This document shows, in pieces, positions 18,615-28,292 of a DNA stretch of 64,000 nt. A model generated the notes under the pieces. The model worked only from the letters and a program-made list of their open reading frames with translations. It searched no databases and was not told where the DNA came from. The stretch comes from Rhodospirillales bacterium (GTDB taxonomy: Bacteria; Pseudomonadota; Alphaproteobacteria; SMXQ01): positions 1 to 64,000 of the forward strand of contig JABIXC010000003.1 of assembly GCA_018666775.1 (NCBI GenBank), given 5' to 3'. Each line of letters begins with the position of its first letter. The stretch's first letter is position 1. The position numbers were made by a program, and so were the translations under genes.

Positions 18615-19424
18615 ATGACGACCACAACTAAACAAAATCCTCCAGGACACGCCCCAAGAGAGAATCCTAAAACGGTCCCGTTTGGCGATGAAAACATCCC
18701 CATTGGCGAAAAAGTCGCCCGGGTGCGCGCGGTTTTTGACAGTGTTGCCCCAAAATATGACCTGATGAATGACATCACCAGTCTGGGGGCCCATCGCATT
18801 TGGAAAGCCGCCGCCATTGATAGGCTGATGCCACGGCCCGCCATGCGGGTGGTTGATGTCGCAGGGGGCACCGCCGATATGGCCATGCGCATCGCTGAAC
18901 GCGTTGGAACAGATGCCATGAGCCAGGCTGGGGGACATATTTCAGTCATGGACATTAACCCCGCCATGATGGAAATCGGCCAAGGGCGGGTTAAACAGGC
19001 CCAAATGGCCGATACCATAGATTTTACCTGTGCCAATGGTGAGGCCCTGCCTTTGGATGACAGCAGCGTTGATGCCTATATTATTGCCTTCGGCTTGCGC
19101 AACATCACCAACCCAGAACAAGCCCTGGCTGAGGCGCGGCGGGTATTGGCACCGGGGGGGCATTTTCTATGTCTTGAATTCTCACACCCAAAATGGCCTT
19201 TGCTAAAGCCTTTATATGATGGCTATTCAGATCATATTATGCCCCGGATAGGTGGGTGGGTCGCGGGTGACGATACATCCTATCGCTATCTGGCCGAAAG
19301 CATCCGGCGTTTCCCCAACCAGGAAACGCTTAAGGCCATGATTGAACACGCAGGACTGGAGCAAGTCACCGTTACCAACCTAACCGGCGGCATCGCCGCC
19401 ATTCATTCCGCTTGGCGGCTTTAA
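18615..19424 (+). CDS. ubiE: Ubiquinone/menaquinone C-methyltransferase
   Basis: A 269-residue SAM-dependent methyltransferase that methylates the ring carbon in ubiquinone synthesis. The segment VFDSVAPKYDLMNDITSLG near residue 38 is diagnostic. Motif I is VVDVAGGTADMA, and the post-motifs AFGLRNITNPEQAL and LEFSHP follow. The N-terminal 30 residues precede the fold and vary in the family. The ubiB gene follows after 7 bp, so ubiE and ubiB form an operon divergent from mutM, a common alphaproteobacterial arrangement. Confidence 0.95.
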   Translation: MTTTTKQNPPGHAPRENPKTVPFGDENIPIGEKVARVRAVFDSVAPKYDLMNDITSLGAHRIWKAAAIDRLMPRPAMRVVDVAGGTADMAMRIAERVGTDAMSQAGGHISVMDINPAMMEIGQGRVKQAQMADTIDFTCANGEALPLDDSSVDAYIIAFGLRNITNPEQALAEARRVLAPGGHFLCLEFSHPKWPLLKPLYDGYSDHIMPRIGGWVAGDDTSYRYLAESIRRFPNQETLKAMIEHAGLEQVTVTNLTGGIAAIHSAWRL

Positions 19425-19431
19425 GGGCATT

Positions 19432-20994
19432 ATGGTCAAAAACATCACCAATCTTGCTAGACTGCTAAACATTGCTGTGACGTTGGCGCGCTATGACGCG
19501 CTGTTCCCGCTTATCCAGATTGGCATTGCCCCATGGATGCTTAAAACCATGGGCCTGATTGCCTGGTTTTTTCCCAAACCCCATGACCTTGGGACACGAC
19601 AAGGCCAACATTTAGCAGCGGCCCTGACGCAACTGGGCCCCAGCTTTATTAAATTTGGCCAATCCCTTGCCACCCGATCCGACCTGATCGGCGAAGAAAT
19701 CGCCGCTGACCTTTCGGCACTTCAAGACAAACTGCCCCCCTTTTCCAGCGCCATCGCGCGGGCGGCAATTACCCATGAATTGGGGGAACCTGTTGAAACC
19801 CTATATGAAAATTTCACCGACGAACCTGTTGCAGCTGCATCCATTGCCCAGGTGCATTTTGCCACCACAACCGAAGGTGCTGCCGTCGCCGTAAAAGTCC
19901 TGCGCCCCGGCATCGAAGAAGCCTTCGCCAAAGATCTGGCCCTGTTTGCCTGGATTGCTGAAAAAGTAGAACAGTTTCGGCCCGATTTGCGCCGCCTTAA
20001 ACCCCGGGAAGTTGTGAAAACCTTTGCAGGCATTGTTGCCATTGAAATGGACCTGCGTCTTGAAGCGGCGGCCGCTTCTGAATTGGCCGATAATTTTGCA
20101 GGGGATGACACTTTTAAGGTTCCCACCATTGACTGGACACGCACAGGCCAGCGGGTGTTAACGCTAGAACGCATCAACGGCATTCCCATTGATGAACGCG
20201 CAACCCTGATCCAAGCCGGGATTGATCCTGAAGACGTTCTTCAAAAAGCCGCCTGCGCATTTTTCCGCCAAATGTTCCGGGATGGTTTTTTCCATGGTGA
20301 CATGCATCCCGGCAATCTGTTCGTCGCACCCGATGGCGGGTTAATCGCGGTCGATTTCGGCATCATGGGACGCCTTGATGCCCCCACGCGGCGATATCTG
20401 GGCGAAATGCTGTTGGGATTTCTGGATGGGGATTACGCACGGGTCGCAGATGTGCATTTCCGTGCCGGCTACATTCCTGCCGATCAGCCCCGGGATATCT
20501 TCATGCAGGCGTGCCGAGCCATTGGCGAGCCTATCCTGGGCCTGCCCATGAACGAAATTTCTCTAGCCAGATTACTGGGCCAAATGTTTGCCGTGACGGA
20601 AACTTTCCAGATGGAAACGCAACCCCAGCTTTTGTTGCTCCAGAAAACCATGATGGTGGCCGAAGGCGTGGGCCGCACCCTGAACCCCAACGTGAATATA
20701 TGGGAACTGGCCAGACCTCTGATTGAAACATGGATGGCAGAACAATTAGGCCCCGAAGCCCGCATAACCGACGTCGCCCAGGATGCCATCAAGGGAATTG
20801 AACGCCTGCCCCGATTCGTTGCGAATGTGGAACGACTGGCAGAAGTCCTTGCGGAAAAGGGCCACAAACTGCATCCCGACACCTTGTCCCGGCTATTAGA
20901 GGGCAATTTTGCCGCCCCCCAGCCATCCCGCTTACCCCTCTGGATTATTTGTGCCCTGCTTGCCGGAATTCTGGCGGCCCTTCTTAAGCAATAG
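19432..20994 (+). CDS. ubiB: UbiB/ABC1 protein kinase-like ubiquinone factor
   Basis: A 520-residue member of the ABC1/ADCK/UbiB family, atypical ATPases needed for ubiquinone synthesis, probably by extracting lipid intermediates for the Ubi complex. The K-x-G-Q motif FIKFGQSLATRSDL is near residue 70. The A-rich loop is in AAASIAQVH, the ATP-site Lys in VAVKVLRPG, and the catalytic segments are FFHGDMHPGNL and VDFGIMG. A C-terminal hydrophobic segment (LPLWIICALLAGILAALL) would anchor it to the membrane. It follows ubiE directly. Confidence 0.95.
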   Translation: MVKNITNLARLLNIAVTLARYDALFPLIQIGIAPWMLKTMGLIAWFFPKPHDLGTRQGQHLAAALTQLGPSFIKFGQSLATRSDLIGEEIAADLSALQDKLPPFSSAIARAAITHELGEPVETLYENFTDEPVAAASIAQVHFATTTEGAAVAVKVLRPGIEEAFAKDLALFAWIAEKVEQFRPDLRRLKPREVVKTFAGIVAIEMDLRLEAAAASELADNFAGDDTFKVPTIDWTRTGQRVLTLERINGIPIDERATLIQAGIDPEDVLQKAACAFFRQMFRDGFFHGDMHPGNLFVAPDGGLIAVDFGIMGRLDAPTRRYLGEMLLGFLDGDYARVADVHFRAGYIPADQPRDIFMQACRAIGEPILGLPMNEISLARLLGQMFAVTETFQMETQPQLLLLQKTMMVAEGVGRTLNPNVNIWELARPLIETWMAEQLGPEARITDVAQDAIKGIERLPRFVANVERLAEVLAEKGHKLHPDTLSRLLEGNFAAPQPSRLPLWIICALLAGILAALLKQ

Positions 20995-21046
20995 CCCTTA
21001 AGCATTCATCAGTGCGATTGGGTTATTATGTGCGTGTTTTTTAAGG

Positions 21047-21075
21047 TTGCACGATGACGCGGGCCGCCTTATATA
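21047..21075 (+). promoter_or_regulatory. Candidate sigma-70 promoter of coaBC
   Basis: TTGCAC (21047-21052) and TATATA (21070-21075) are separated by exactly 17 bp in the 120-bp gap after ubiB. The coaBC start codon lies about 40 bp downstream. Confidence 0.5.
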
Positions 21076-21114
21076 TTACACTTAAATTTCGTAAATTGAG
21101 ATGGACTACAAAAC

Positions 21115-22338
21115 GTGCTGGGAAATAAGCGCATCCTTTTAATCGTGTCTGGCGGCATCGCTGCGTACAAGGCCCTTGATCTGGTCCGTGCATTGCGAGC
21201 CCAAGGTGCCGGCGTGCGCGCCATCCTGACCGATGCGGGCAGCAAGTTTGTAACGCCGCTTTCCCTCTCTGCCCTAACAGGCGACAAGGTTTATTCCGAC
21301 CTGTTTTCCCTGACCGATGAAAGCGAGATGGGCCATATTCGCCTGTCCCGTGAAGCAGACCTCGTTCTGGTGGTCCCCGCGACTGCCAATATTCTTGCCC
21401 GCATGGCCCAAGGCCTCGCCACCGACCTTGCCACCACTGCCCTGTTGGCCACGGACAAGCCCGTCATGGTGGCGCCATCCATGAATGTTGCCATGTGGGA
21501 AAATCCGGCAACCCGCGACAACATGGCACTTCTGGGTGAACGCGGTGTGATCATCATTGGCCCGAACAAGGGCGATCTGGCCTGTGGCGAAACGGGTGAT
21601 GGCCGCATGGCCGACGTGACAGAAATTCTTGATGGCGTGATTGGATACTTTGAAGCAAGTGCACCCTTAAAAGGCCGTCGTGCCTTGGTGACATCAGGCC
21701 CCACTTTTGAACCCGTTGATCCGGTGCGCTTTATTGGCAATCGATCATCGGGGAAACAAGGCCACGCCATTGCCAACGCACTGGCGCGTCTGGGCGCAAA
21801 AACAACCTTGATCTCAGGGCCCGTCACAGAGCCTGACCCCAATGGCGTCACCGTCATCCGCACTGAAACCGCTGAGCAAATGCTGAATGCGGTTGTTGCG
21901 ACCAACACCGGTGATGCCACCTTGGGCCCGGTTGATATTGCCGTCATGGCTGCGGCCGTATCCGATTGGCGGGTTAAAACCCCTGAAGCCCATAAAATCA
22001 AGAAAGCTGGCGGCACCCCCAAAATTGAGCTGGTGGAAAACCCCGACATTCTTGCCATGACGTGCAAGCCTGGCAATACACGCCCAGCCCTGGTCATTGG
22101 GTTCGCCGCTGAAACCAAAGATGTGATTGATGGCGGCAAAGCCAAACGGGCCAGCAAAGGATGCGACTGGATTGTTGCCAATGACGTTTCCCCCGACACT
22201 GGCGTTTTCGGTGGTGATAACAACACCGTTCACCTGATCACAGAATCCGGTGTGGAAAACTGGCCATCCATGACCAAGGAAGCCGTTGCAGAACGATTGG
22301 CCGAAGCCATCACCCGACATTTATCGGTTCCCCAATGA
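21115..22338 (+). CDS. coaBC: Bifunctional CoaBC (PPC synthetase/decarboxylase)
   Basis: A 407-residue fusion that makes 4'-phosphopantetheine for coenzyme A. The N-terminal flavin-dependent decarboxylase half (CoaC) starts with [19 protein letters not shown] and contains the PSMNVAMW motif near residue 125. The C-terminal synthetase half (CoaB) has [22 protein letters not shown], and a Lys-rich KIKK near residue 300. The start is GTG; a nearby ATG at 21101 is out of frame. The stop overlaps dut by 4 bp (ATGA), so coaBC and dut are coupled, a frequent bacterial pairing. Confidence 0.95.
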   Translation: MLGNKRILLIVSGGIAAYKALDLVRALRAQGAGVRAILTDAGSKFVTPLSLSALTGDKVYSDLFSLTDESEMGHIRLSREADLVLVVPATANILARMAQGLATDLATTALLATDKPVMVAPSMNVAMWENPATRDNMALLGERGVIIIGPNKGDLACGETGDGRMADVTEILDGVIGYFEASAPLKGRRALVTSGPTFEPVDPVRFIGNRSSGKQGHAIANALARLGAKTTLISGPVTEPDPNGVTVIRTETAEQMLNAVVATNTGDATLGPVDIAVMAAAVSDWRVKTPEAHKIKKAGGTPKIELVENPDILAMTCKPGNTRPALVIGFAAETKDVIDGGKAKRASKGCDWIVANDVSPDTGVFGGDNNTVHLITESGVENWPSMTKEAVAERLAEAITRHLSVPQ

Positions 22339-22823
22339 ACGAGGTCGGGGTTGCAATCACGCGCCTTCCAAATGCTGAGGGCATTCCCCTTCCAGCCTAT
22401 GCCACCGATGCCAGCGCCGGGCTTGATCTTGCTGCAGCCATTGAAAGTCCCATCACCCTGAGCGCGGGTGCGCGCGCCCTTGTTCCCACGGGGTTTGCCA
22501 TCGCCCTGCCTGATGGCTATGAGGCCCAGATCAGGCCGCGTTCGGGCATCGCCGTTAAATGCGGGGTTACCGTTCTGAATGCACCCGGAACCATCGATGC
22601 CGATTATCGCGGTGAAATAAAAGTAAGCCTGATCAATTTGGGCACGGACCCCTTTCCCATCAACCGCGGGGATCGCATTGCCCAGATGGTCATCGCCCCG
22701 GTCAGTCGGACAATTTGGGAACAGGCCGAAACCCTTGCCGACACCGAACGGGGTAGTGGCGGCTTTGGGTCAACCGGTATCAAAAAGCAGTCATCGGGAA
22801 AAAAGGAGGCACCTCTTTCATGA
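22335..22823 (+). CDS. dut: Deoxyuridine 5'-triphosphate nucleotidohydrolase
   Basis: A 162-residue trimeric dUTPase that keeps uracil out of DNA and supplies dUMP. The five family motifs are present in order: [15 protein letters not shown], the nucleotide-binding [25 protein letters not shown], and the glycine-rich C-terminal arm [10 protein letters not shown]. It overlaps coaBC by 4 bp at its start, and the Rrf2 gene begins 4 bp before its end, so the genes form a tightly packed transcript. A short Lys/Ser tail follows the last motif. Confidence 0.96.
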   Translation: MNEVGVAITRLPNAEGIPLPAYATDASAGLDLAAAIESPITLSAGARALVPTGFAIALPDGYEAQIRPRSGIAVKCGVTVLNAPGTIDADYRGEIKVSLINLGTDPFPINRGDRIAQMVIAPVSRTIWEQAETLADTERGSGGFGSTGIKKQSSGKKEAPLS

Positions 22824-23281
22824 TCCGCCTTCCCAAAAAATTGTTGTTCGCCATTGAGGCGGTTTTAGACATTGCCTATAACGCCGGCAGTCAGCCAGTC
22901 CAGAGCAGGGAAATCACTGCGCGCCAAGGCATTCCGCGACGCTATCTGGAACAAGTCCTGCAACAATTGGTGCGTGCAAAAATTCTTTCTGGCGTTCGGG
23001 GGCCCCGGGGGGGCTATCGGCTGGCAAGGGAACGCCGCCGCATCACCATTGGTGATATTGCCCGGGTGGTCGATGCCAACACGTCAGAAAATGGGGCAGA
23101 AAACAGCAAAGATGCCCCCGGTTCCACCCTTGGCCAAAAAATCGTGTGGCCCCTATGGCATGACCTGCAAGACGACATGATCAGCCGCCTGGATACAGTC
23201 ACCATCGAAGAATTGTGCCGCAAAGCCAATGATGCGGGCATTGACAGTGAAGCTGCCAACCGGCTGGACTTCATCATATAA
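22820..23281 (+). CDS. Rrf2-family regulator, CymR-like
   Basis: A 153-residue winged-helix regulator. [35 protein letters not shown] and [13 protein letters not shown] are the Rrf2 DNA-binding signature. The three cysteines that bind an Fe-S cluster in IscR, NsrR or RirA are absent, and the only Cys is near residue 133. It therefore resembles CymR, which senses cysteine supply by binding cysteine synthase. cysK lies immediately downstream, which supports a role in sulfur or cysteine control. The start overlaps dut by 4 bp. Confidence 0.85.
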   Translation: MIRLPKKLLFAIEAVLDIAYNAGSQPVQSREITARQGIPRRYLEQVLQQLVRAKILSGVRGPRGGYRLARERRRITIGDIARVVDANTSENGAENSKDAPGSTLGQKIVWPLWHDLQDDMISRLDTVTIEELCRKANDAGIDSEAANRLDFII

Positions 23282-23341
23282 ATTACGAAATAACCATAAA
23301 ACAGGGACAGGGTGCCCAAACACTTTGCCAGAGAGAACACC

Positions 23342-24316
23342 ATGACAGACGACACAGATACAGGCGTTAAAGGGATCGGCCGGGGACGGGTTTATAATTC
23401 CATTCTTGAAACCATTGGCGACACCCCATTGGTTTACCTGCCACGCCTGTCACGCGAAGACGGGTGCACCGCAAAAATTTATGCCAAGCTTGAGTTTTTC
23501 AATCCCCTAGGGTCTGTGAAGGATCGTATTGGTCTGGCCATGGTCGAGGCAGCAGAACGCGATGGCACGGCCGGGCCCGGGACAACCATCATTGAACCAA
23601 CGTCTGGCAATACTGGCATTGCGCTGGCGTTTGTCTGCGCAGCCAAAGGCTATCGGTTGATTCTCTGTATGCCCGAAAGCATGTCTTTAGAGCGGCGCAA
23701 AATGCTTTTGATCATGGGGGCAGAACTGGAATTGACCCCAGCCGCAGAGGGCATGAATGGCGCGCTTAAACGCGCATCAGAACTCCACGAAACCACGGAA
23801 AATTCCGTCATCCTTCAGCAATTTGAAAACCCCGCAAACCCGGAAATACACCGCAATACCACGGCTGAAGAAATTTGGAACGACACCGACGGCGAAGTCG
23901 ACGTGGTGATCAGTGGCGTCGGCACCGGGGGCACCTTGACCGGGATCGGCAGTGTTTTAAAAGCCCGCAAACCCGATCTGGAAATGATCGCCGTTGAACC
24001 CGAAGACAGCCCCATTCTTTCTGGCGGCCTGCCCGGGCCCCATAAAATTCAGGGGATAGGGGCGGGCTTTATTCCAGCCAATCTGGATATATCCCTGATC
24101 GATGACATCATTTGTATCGGCAACGAAACAGCCTTTGCCACAGCCCGAAAATCGGCCCGGATGGAAGGGCTTCCCGTTGGTATTTCATCTGGCGCTGCCT
24201 TGGCAGCTGCGATTGAAATTGGCGCCAAGGCAGAATATGCGGGGAAATCCATCGTCGTTATTGTCCCATCCTTTGCGGAGCGGTATCTTTCAACTCTATT
24301 ATTCGATAATCTTTAG
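23342..24316 (+). CDS. cysK: Cysteine synthase
   Basis: A 324-residue PLP enzyme that makes cysteine from O-acetylserine and sulfide. The PLP lysine is in [12 protein letters not shown] (about residue 59). [10 protein letters not shown] and the phosphate-binding GTGGTLTG loop follow, and [10 protein letters not shown] is near the C-terminus. The ATG at 23342 is preceded by GAGAGAAC at a good distance. An in-frame GTG at 23312 would add 10 residues and is less likely. It is flanked by an Rrf2 regulator and a MoeB-type adenylyltransferase, a sulfur-metabolism context. Confidence 0.93.
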   Translation: MTDDTDTGVKGIGRGRVYNSILETIGDTPLVYLPRLSREDGCTAKIYAKLEFFNPLGSVKDRIGLAMVEAAERDGTAGPGTTIIEPTSGNTGIALAFVCAAKGYRLILCMPESMSLERRKMLLIMGAELELTPAAEGMNGALKRASELHETTENSVILQQFENPANPEIHRNTTAEEIWNDTDGEVDVVISGVGTGGTLTGIGSVLKARKPDLEMIAVEPEDSPILSGGLPGPHKIQGIGAGFIPANLDISLIDDIICIGNETAFATARKSARMEGLPVGISSGAALAAAIEIGAKAEYAGKSIVVIVPSFAERYLSTLLFDNL

Positions 24317-24333
24317 ACAACCGCTTCAGGAAA

Positions 24334-25128
24334 ATGATGGATTTTTCCGACCAGCAGCTCAAACGCTACGCACGCCATATCGTTCTGCCAGAACTCGGCG
24401 GTGTGGGGCAAACCAAGCTGTTGGATGCTCGCGTTCTTGTGATTGGTGCCGGGGGATTGGGGTCTCCCTTGTTGCTGTATCTTGCCGCCGCAGGCGTTGG
24501 GCATTTAGGCATCGTCGATGATGATGCGGTTGATCTTTCTAACCTGCAGCGCCAAGTCATTCACACCACAGACAGCATCGATACCGCCAAAGTAGAAAGC
24601 GCCAAAGCGACCCTGCATGGCATCAACCCCGATGTCGTGGTGGATGCCCACCGCGTGCGCGTGAACCCCGAAAACGTGATGGCTTTGATCAGTGATTATG
24701 ACGTGATCGCCGATGGGTCAGACAATTTTGCGACCCGGTTCCTGCTCAACGATGCCTGTTTCTTTGCCAAAAAAACCTTGGTCTCTGCGGCCTTGTTCCG
24801 GTTTGAGGGCCAGGTCAGCACCTTTAAAGCCCATGACGGGGAAAGCCCCTGTTATCGCTGTATTTTTCCAGAGCCCCCGCCCGATGGCCTGATCCCATCT
24901 TGTGCAGAGGGCGGTGTATTGGGTGCGGTCGCAGGCACGGTTGGCTGTATGCAGGCGACCGAGGTCATCAAGGAAATCACCGGCATTGGCGAAAGTCTGG
25001 CCGGCAAACTGGTTGTTTTTAATGCCCTTGATGCCACCTATCGCAAAATTACGGCGCGCCCCGATCCGGCATGCGCCCTGTGCGGCACCAAACCCACCAT
25101 TACCGATCTTTCCATTCACGAAAGTTAG
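24334..25128 (+). CDS. moeB: MoeB/ThiF-family adenylyltransferase
   Basis: A 264-residue E1-like enzyme that adenylates the C-terminus of a small sulfur carrier protein (MoaD, ThiS or similar). N-terminal R-Y-x-R-H-I-V-L-P-E is followed by the ATP loop VIGAGGLGSPLLLYL. The catalytic-region Asp is in ADGSDNFATRFLLND, and the zinc pairs are CYRC and CALC. A cysteine in PSCAEGGVLG may form the acyl-disulfide. There is no C-terminal rhodanese domain. Which carrier it serves cannot be told; the neighbouring cysK could mean a cysteine-linked sulfur carrier. Confidence 0.9.
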   Translation: MMDFSDQQLKRYARHIVLPELGGVGQTKLLDARVLVIGAGGLGSPLLLYLAAAGVGHLGIVDDDAVDLSNLQRQVIHTTDSIDTAKVESAKATLHGINPDVVVDAHRVRVNPENVMALISDYDVIADGSDNFATRFLLNDACFFAKKTLVSAALFRFEGQVSTFKAHDGESPCYRCIFPEPPPDGLIPSCAEGGVLGAVAGTVGCMQATEVIKEITGIGESLAGKLVVFNALDATYRKITARPDPACALCGTKPTITDLSIHES

Positions 25129-25131
25129 CCC

Positions 25132-25695
25132 GTGACCGTTAAAACCATCGGCCCTGTCCTGATTATCTCCGTGCTGATTGGCACGTCATTTGGTGCGGGT
25201 ATGACGGGGGTCATTTATCCGGCGGATGCGGCATCACCCAACAAAAGTGCGAAAGCAAAGAAACACATCAAACGGGGCACCGGTCGCCCCCTGCCAAGGT
25301 TTGCATCCCTTCGTTCCCGTGAAGCCAATTTAAGGACGGGTCCCGGGGTGCGCTATCCTGTGGAGTGGGTCTACAAACGATCCGGGCTACCCATCAAGAT
25401 CATTGCTGAATTTAATATTTGGCGAAAAGTAGAAGACTGGCGCGGCACAGTGGGGTGGATGCACCGCTCAATGCTGTCTGGAAAACGCACCGTGATCACC
25501 ACAGGCAAGATGACCGTTCTGCGTCGCAATCCCGAAGCAACTTCACCGGCAATGGCAAAAACACGCTCAGGCGTTATCGCAAAGGTGCTGGCCTGTTCCG
25601 GCCCGTGGTGTCGAATACGCGTTCAAGGGATAAAAGGATGGGCAACCCGTGCCAGTCTCTGGGGCATTCTCGCCAAGGAACAGATCAAAAAATAA
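25132..25695 (+). CDS. Secreted SH3-domain (DUF1058-type) protein
   Basis: A 187-residue exported protein. A signal peptide of about 35 residues ends near YPADAAS. A basic linker is followed by two SH3-like repeats: SLRSREANLRTGPGVRYPVEW through GWMHRSML, and TVLRRNPEATSPAMAK through GWATRASLWGI, the usual end of the family. Bacterial SH3 proteins of this type are periplasmic and may bind cell-wall peptides. The start is GTG, 4 bp after the moeB stop. A pair of cysteines (CSGPWC) could form a disulfide. Confidence 0.82.
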   Translation: MTVKTIGPVLIISVLIGTSFGAGMTGVIYPADAASPNKSAKAKKHIKRGTGRPLPRFASLRSREANLRTGPGVRYPVEWVYKRSGLPIKIIAEFNIWRKVEDWRGTVGWMHRSMLSGKRTVITTGKMTVLRRNPEATSPAMAKTRSGVIAKVLACSGPWCRIRVQGIKGWATRASLWGILAKEQIKK

Positions 25696-25718
25696 GACCC
25701 CACCCCAACTTGTGGGCA

Positions 25719-26318
25719 TCAGTCTTTGCTGAAATCTTCCATCAATGCTTTGCAGACGTTCTTTGGCAACACCGCCATATGGCCATAATGGTCATGGGCA
25801 ATGGACAGCACCACCCGTGCATTATCATCACAAAATGCTTTTATCTGAACGGGGCTAAAGGGAAAATGCAAAAAGTGAATGGATGACGTTTTGCCACTTT
25901 CCTTGGTTCTTTCCAGATCTTTTTCAGCCACGGCTTTGATCACCTCTGTTCCAATTTCCAAGGTGATGGTTTCTTCGACATGGCTCAATCGTCCCAGTTC
26001 ATGGGCGCGTTTGACCGGGTCTTCAATGGCAAACATCACTGTTGCTACCAGCTCATGGCCCTTTGGAATCAATGGGTTGTAGGCTGATAATTCGCCGGCC
26101 ACCTGTTCTTCACCGCCCCGTTCCACATAAAGCATTTCCTGGATCTGATGGAGCATGGTGTCAAAATTTTCAAAAAAGAACGTGGCATATGGCCCCACGG
26201 AAATTCTACGGTTGGCCTTAATGGCCCCGATTGCTGCGCGCTTTTCTTTCCGGGCCGCACCATAGGCATCAAAGTCCAGCGTCACATCGTTACGGCTAAT
26301 TTCTAAACGTGTGCCCAT
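25719..26318 (-). CDS. DUF3501 family protein
   Basis: A 199-residue soluble protein matching the DUF3501 family. The N-terminal half has RKEKRAAIGAIKANRRISVG and FFFENFDTMLHQIQEMLYVE. The C-terminal half ends in a His-rich strand pair, SSIHFLHFPFS and LSIAHDHYGH. No enzyme function is established for the family. It begins 2 bp after the stop of the Fe-S protein gene and is probably translated with it. The same trio (rubrerythrin, Fe-S oxidoreductase, DUF3501) recurs in other proteobacteria, which points to a shared task; that task is unknown to me. Confidence 0.85.
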   Translation of the reverse strand: MGTRLEISRNDVTLDFDAYGAARKEKRAAIGAIKANRRISVGPYATFFFENFDTMLHQIQEMLYVERGGEEQVAGELSAYNPLIPKGHELVATVMFAIEDPVKRAHELGRLSHVEETITLEIGTEVIKAVAEKDLERTKESGKTSSIHFLHFPFSPVQIKAFCDDNARVVLSIAHDHYGHMAVLPKNVCKALMEDFSKD

Positions 26319-26320
26319 CT

Positions 26321-27685
26321 TTAATCGTCCCTATCTGCATGGCCATAGGACTGCGCCATAATTTCTATTGGATGGGTGGTCCCTGATTCCGGGGCAACCC
26401 CACCGTCTAACATCTCCATCCCCTGAACCACGTGCTTGCCAGCCAAGGGGCATTCTGAGGCAACATATGCATTTTCTGCCTCTAACGCTTTGCGGGCCAC
26501 GGGACGCCCAACCTTCAGGGCCGTATCAAAATTTTCATCCATAATACCCCAACTGCCGCCATGGCCAGAGCAACGCTCAATCACGGAAACATCTATTTCG
26601 GGAATAAATTTAAGCATTTGCGCGGCTTTTGGCCCCATGTTTTGAGCGCGTGCGTGACAGGCGAGATGCAGGGTAACCCCACCCGGTACCGAGGACATGC
26701 CGGGGGCAAGGCCTTCGTTTTCTGCAATATCGACAATGTATTCAGAAATATCGCGGGTCGCCCCAGACAACGCCATCACCGCGTCACGATCTGGATCATC
26801 AACAGCCACGATCAGGGGCCATTCAAATTTCAGCATTAACGCACATGATGGCGTGGGCGCGATAATGTCATAGCCCTTTTCAATCCACGGGGCAAAATAG
26901 AGGGCAGCGGCCTTTGCATTTTTTGCAACCCGGGCCAGATCACCATGTTCCAGTTGCGGCATCCCGCAACATCCCGGATAGCCCACTTCCATTTCAACGC
27001 CATTGCGCGCCAGAACCAAACGCACCGCTTCACCGATGCCTGGATTGTTATAATTCACAAAACAGGTGGTAAACAAAACCACCTTGCGCCCATATCCGGG
27101 GGCGGTTGTATTAATAGCCACCGATGATGCACGCGCGCGATCGCCAAATGTTTTGCTGAAACATTTGGGCATTTCAACCTTTGCAGAAACACCTGCGATC
27201 AACCGCAATAATGGGCGGGTTAGCCAGTTTTTGGTTGAGGTTGCCCAATTGGCCAGCCCCGCCACAAACCGGGCCATGCGGCCATTGCGATCGGTTTCTG
27301 TCAATTGCCGGGCGGCAAATCCAATGTCCCCCTTTTTCAATTCAACCGCGCGATAGCGCAGCATAAGGTGCGGAAAATCCAGATTAAATTCATGGGGTGG
27401 CACGTAAGGGCATTTGGTCATGTAACACATGTCACACAGGGTGCAGGCATCGACCACGGGTTTGAAATCTTTGCTGGCAACCGAATCCAGCTCACCACTA
27501 TCTGATTCATCAATCAGATCAAACAATTGGGGGAACGAATCACACAGGTTAAAACAGCGCCGACACCCATGACAAATATCGAACACACGGCGCAGCTCTT
27601 CGTCCAGCTTTGCTTCGTCGTAAAAATCCGGGTTGTGCCAATCTATTGGGTGACGCACGGGTGCGCCCAAACCACCTTCGCTCAT
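26321..27685 (-). CDS. HdrD/GlpC-like Fe-S oxidoreductase
   Basis: A 454-residue soluble protein with two 4Fe-4S ferredoxin-type motifs (C38, C41, C44, C48 and C81, C84, C87, C92). Two CCG-type domains follow. The first is canonical (TTCFVNYNNPGIG with GYPGCCG at about 236-241); the second is altered (LACHARAQNMG with RCSGHGG at about 371-377). The CCG fold in HdrB/D binds a noncubane cluster or mediates electron transfer. The partner is unknown, but the position between rubrerythrin and DUF3501 suggests it supplies electrons to rubrerythrin or handles a peroxide-linked substrate. That is inference. Confidence 0.88.
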   Translation of the reverse strand: MSEGGLGAPVRHPIDWHNPDFYDEAKLDEELRRVFDICHGCRRCFNLCDSFPQLFDLIDESDSGELDSVASKDFKPVVDACTLCDMCYMTKCPYVPPHEFNLDFPHLMLRYRAVELKKGDIGFAARQLTETDRNGRMARFVAGLANWATSTKNWLTRPLLRLIAGVSAKVEMPKCFSKTFGDRARASSVAINTTAPGYGRKVVLFTTCFVNYNNPGIGEAVRLVLARNGVEMEVGYPGCCGMPQLEHGDLARVAKNAKAAALYFAPWIEKGYDIIAPTPSCALMLKFEWPLIVAVDDPDRDAVMALSGATRDISEYIVDIAENEGLAPGMSSVPGGVTLHLACHARAQNMGPKAAQMLKFIPEIDVSVIERCSGHGGSWGIMDENFDTALKVGRPVARKALEAENAYVASECPLAGKHVVQGMEMLDGGVAPESGTTHPIEIMAQSYGHADRDD

Positions 27686-27718
27686 CTTGATCCCCTTTAT
27701 GGCCTTTGCCGGGCCAGA

Positions 27719-27756
27719 TAAAAAAACGCCGGGCGGTTATCGTACCCGCCCGGCGT
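27719..27756 (-). terminator. Strong terminator after rubrerythrin
   Basis: ACGCCGGGCGG (27726-27736) and CCGCCCGGCGT (27746-27756) form a perfect 11-bp GC-rich stem. On the minus strand it is followed by a T-run (27719-27726). It separates rubrerythrin from the Fe-S gene, so the latter is expressed by readthrough or from its own promoter. Confidence 0.85.
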
Positions 27757-27775
27757 CTTAAGAGAGCCTGCGGAA

Positions 27776-28195
27776 TTAACCGAGGGTATCGAGCGCTTTC
27801 TGGAACCGGCCGGCATGGGACTTTTCAGCCTTTGCCAGAGTTTCAAACCAGTCAGCAATTTCATCAAAGCCTTCGTCGCGTGCGGCTTTGGCCATGGATG
27901 GATACATGTCTGTGTATTCATGGGTTTCACCGGCAACAGATGCCTTCAGATTAGCAGACGTATTGCCAATGGGTTCGCCCGTTGCAGGATCACCGGTTTC
28001 TTCCAGATATTCCAGATGGCCGTGCGCATGGCCCGTTTCGCCTTCGGCGGTGGAACGGAAAACGGTAGAAACGTCGTTGTAACCTTCCACATCGGCCTTC
28101 TGTGCAAAATAGAGATAGCGGCGGTTGGCCTGGGATTCGCCGGCAAAGGCGGCCTTCAGGTTTTCTTCGGTTTTGGTTCCCTTCAGTGCGGGCAT
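27776..28195 (-). CDS. Rubrerythrin without rubredoxin domain
   Basis: A 139-residue four-helix diiron protein, a peroxide reductase. The ligand-bearing segments [43 protein letters not shown] and the C-terminal EKSHAGRF carry the Glu and Glu-x-x-His iron ligands. The rubredoxin domain of classical rubrerythrin is missing, so electrons must come from another protein; the downstream Fe-S protein is a candidate. The ATG at 28195 has a good AAGGAG site, whereas a longer frame from 28246 lacks one. A promoter and an Irr-type operator lie upstream. Confidence 0.93.
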   Translation of the reverse strand: MPALKGTKTEENLKAAFAGESQANRRYLYFAQKADVEGYNDVSTVFRSTAEGETGHAHGHLEYLEETGDPATGEPIGNTSANLKASVAGETHEYTDMYPSMAKAARDEGFDEIADWFETLAKAEKSHAGRFQKALDTLG

Positions 28196-28263
28196 GGTGT
28201 TCTCCTTGTTTTTAATTATGGCTGCGATGGGTTTGCTCCCGTGCATGCAGCAAATTACTGTTT

Positions 28264-28292
28264 ATTTTAGGATTCACAAAGGCACAAGTCAA
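28264..28292 (-). promoter_or_regulatory. Sigma-70 promoter of rubrerythrin
   Basis: Read on the minus strand, TTGACT (28287-28292) and TAAAAT (28264-28269) are separated by exactly 17 bp. The leader to the ATG would be about 60 nt. The -35 box shares two bases with the outer end of the Irr-type dyad. Confidence 0.7.

Noticed and set aside
21291-22226. A 311-codon frame antisense to coaBC
   Set aside because: A frame left open by the codon bias of coaBC; the protein is Ala/Ser-rich without recognisable motifs.
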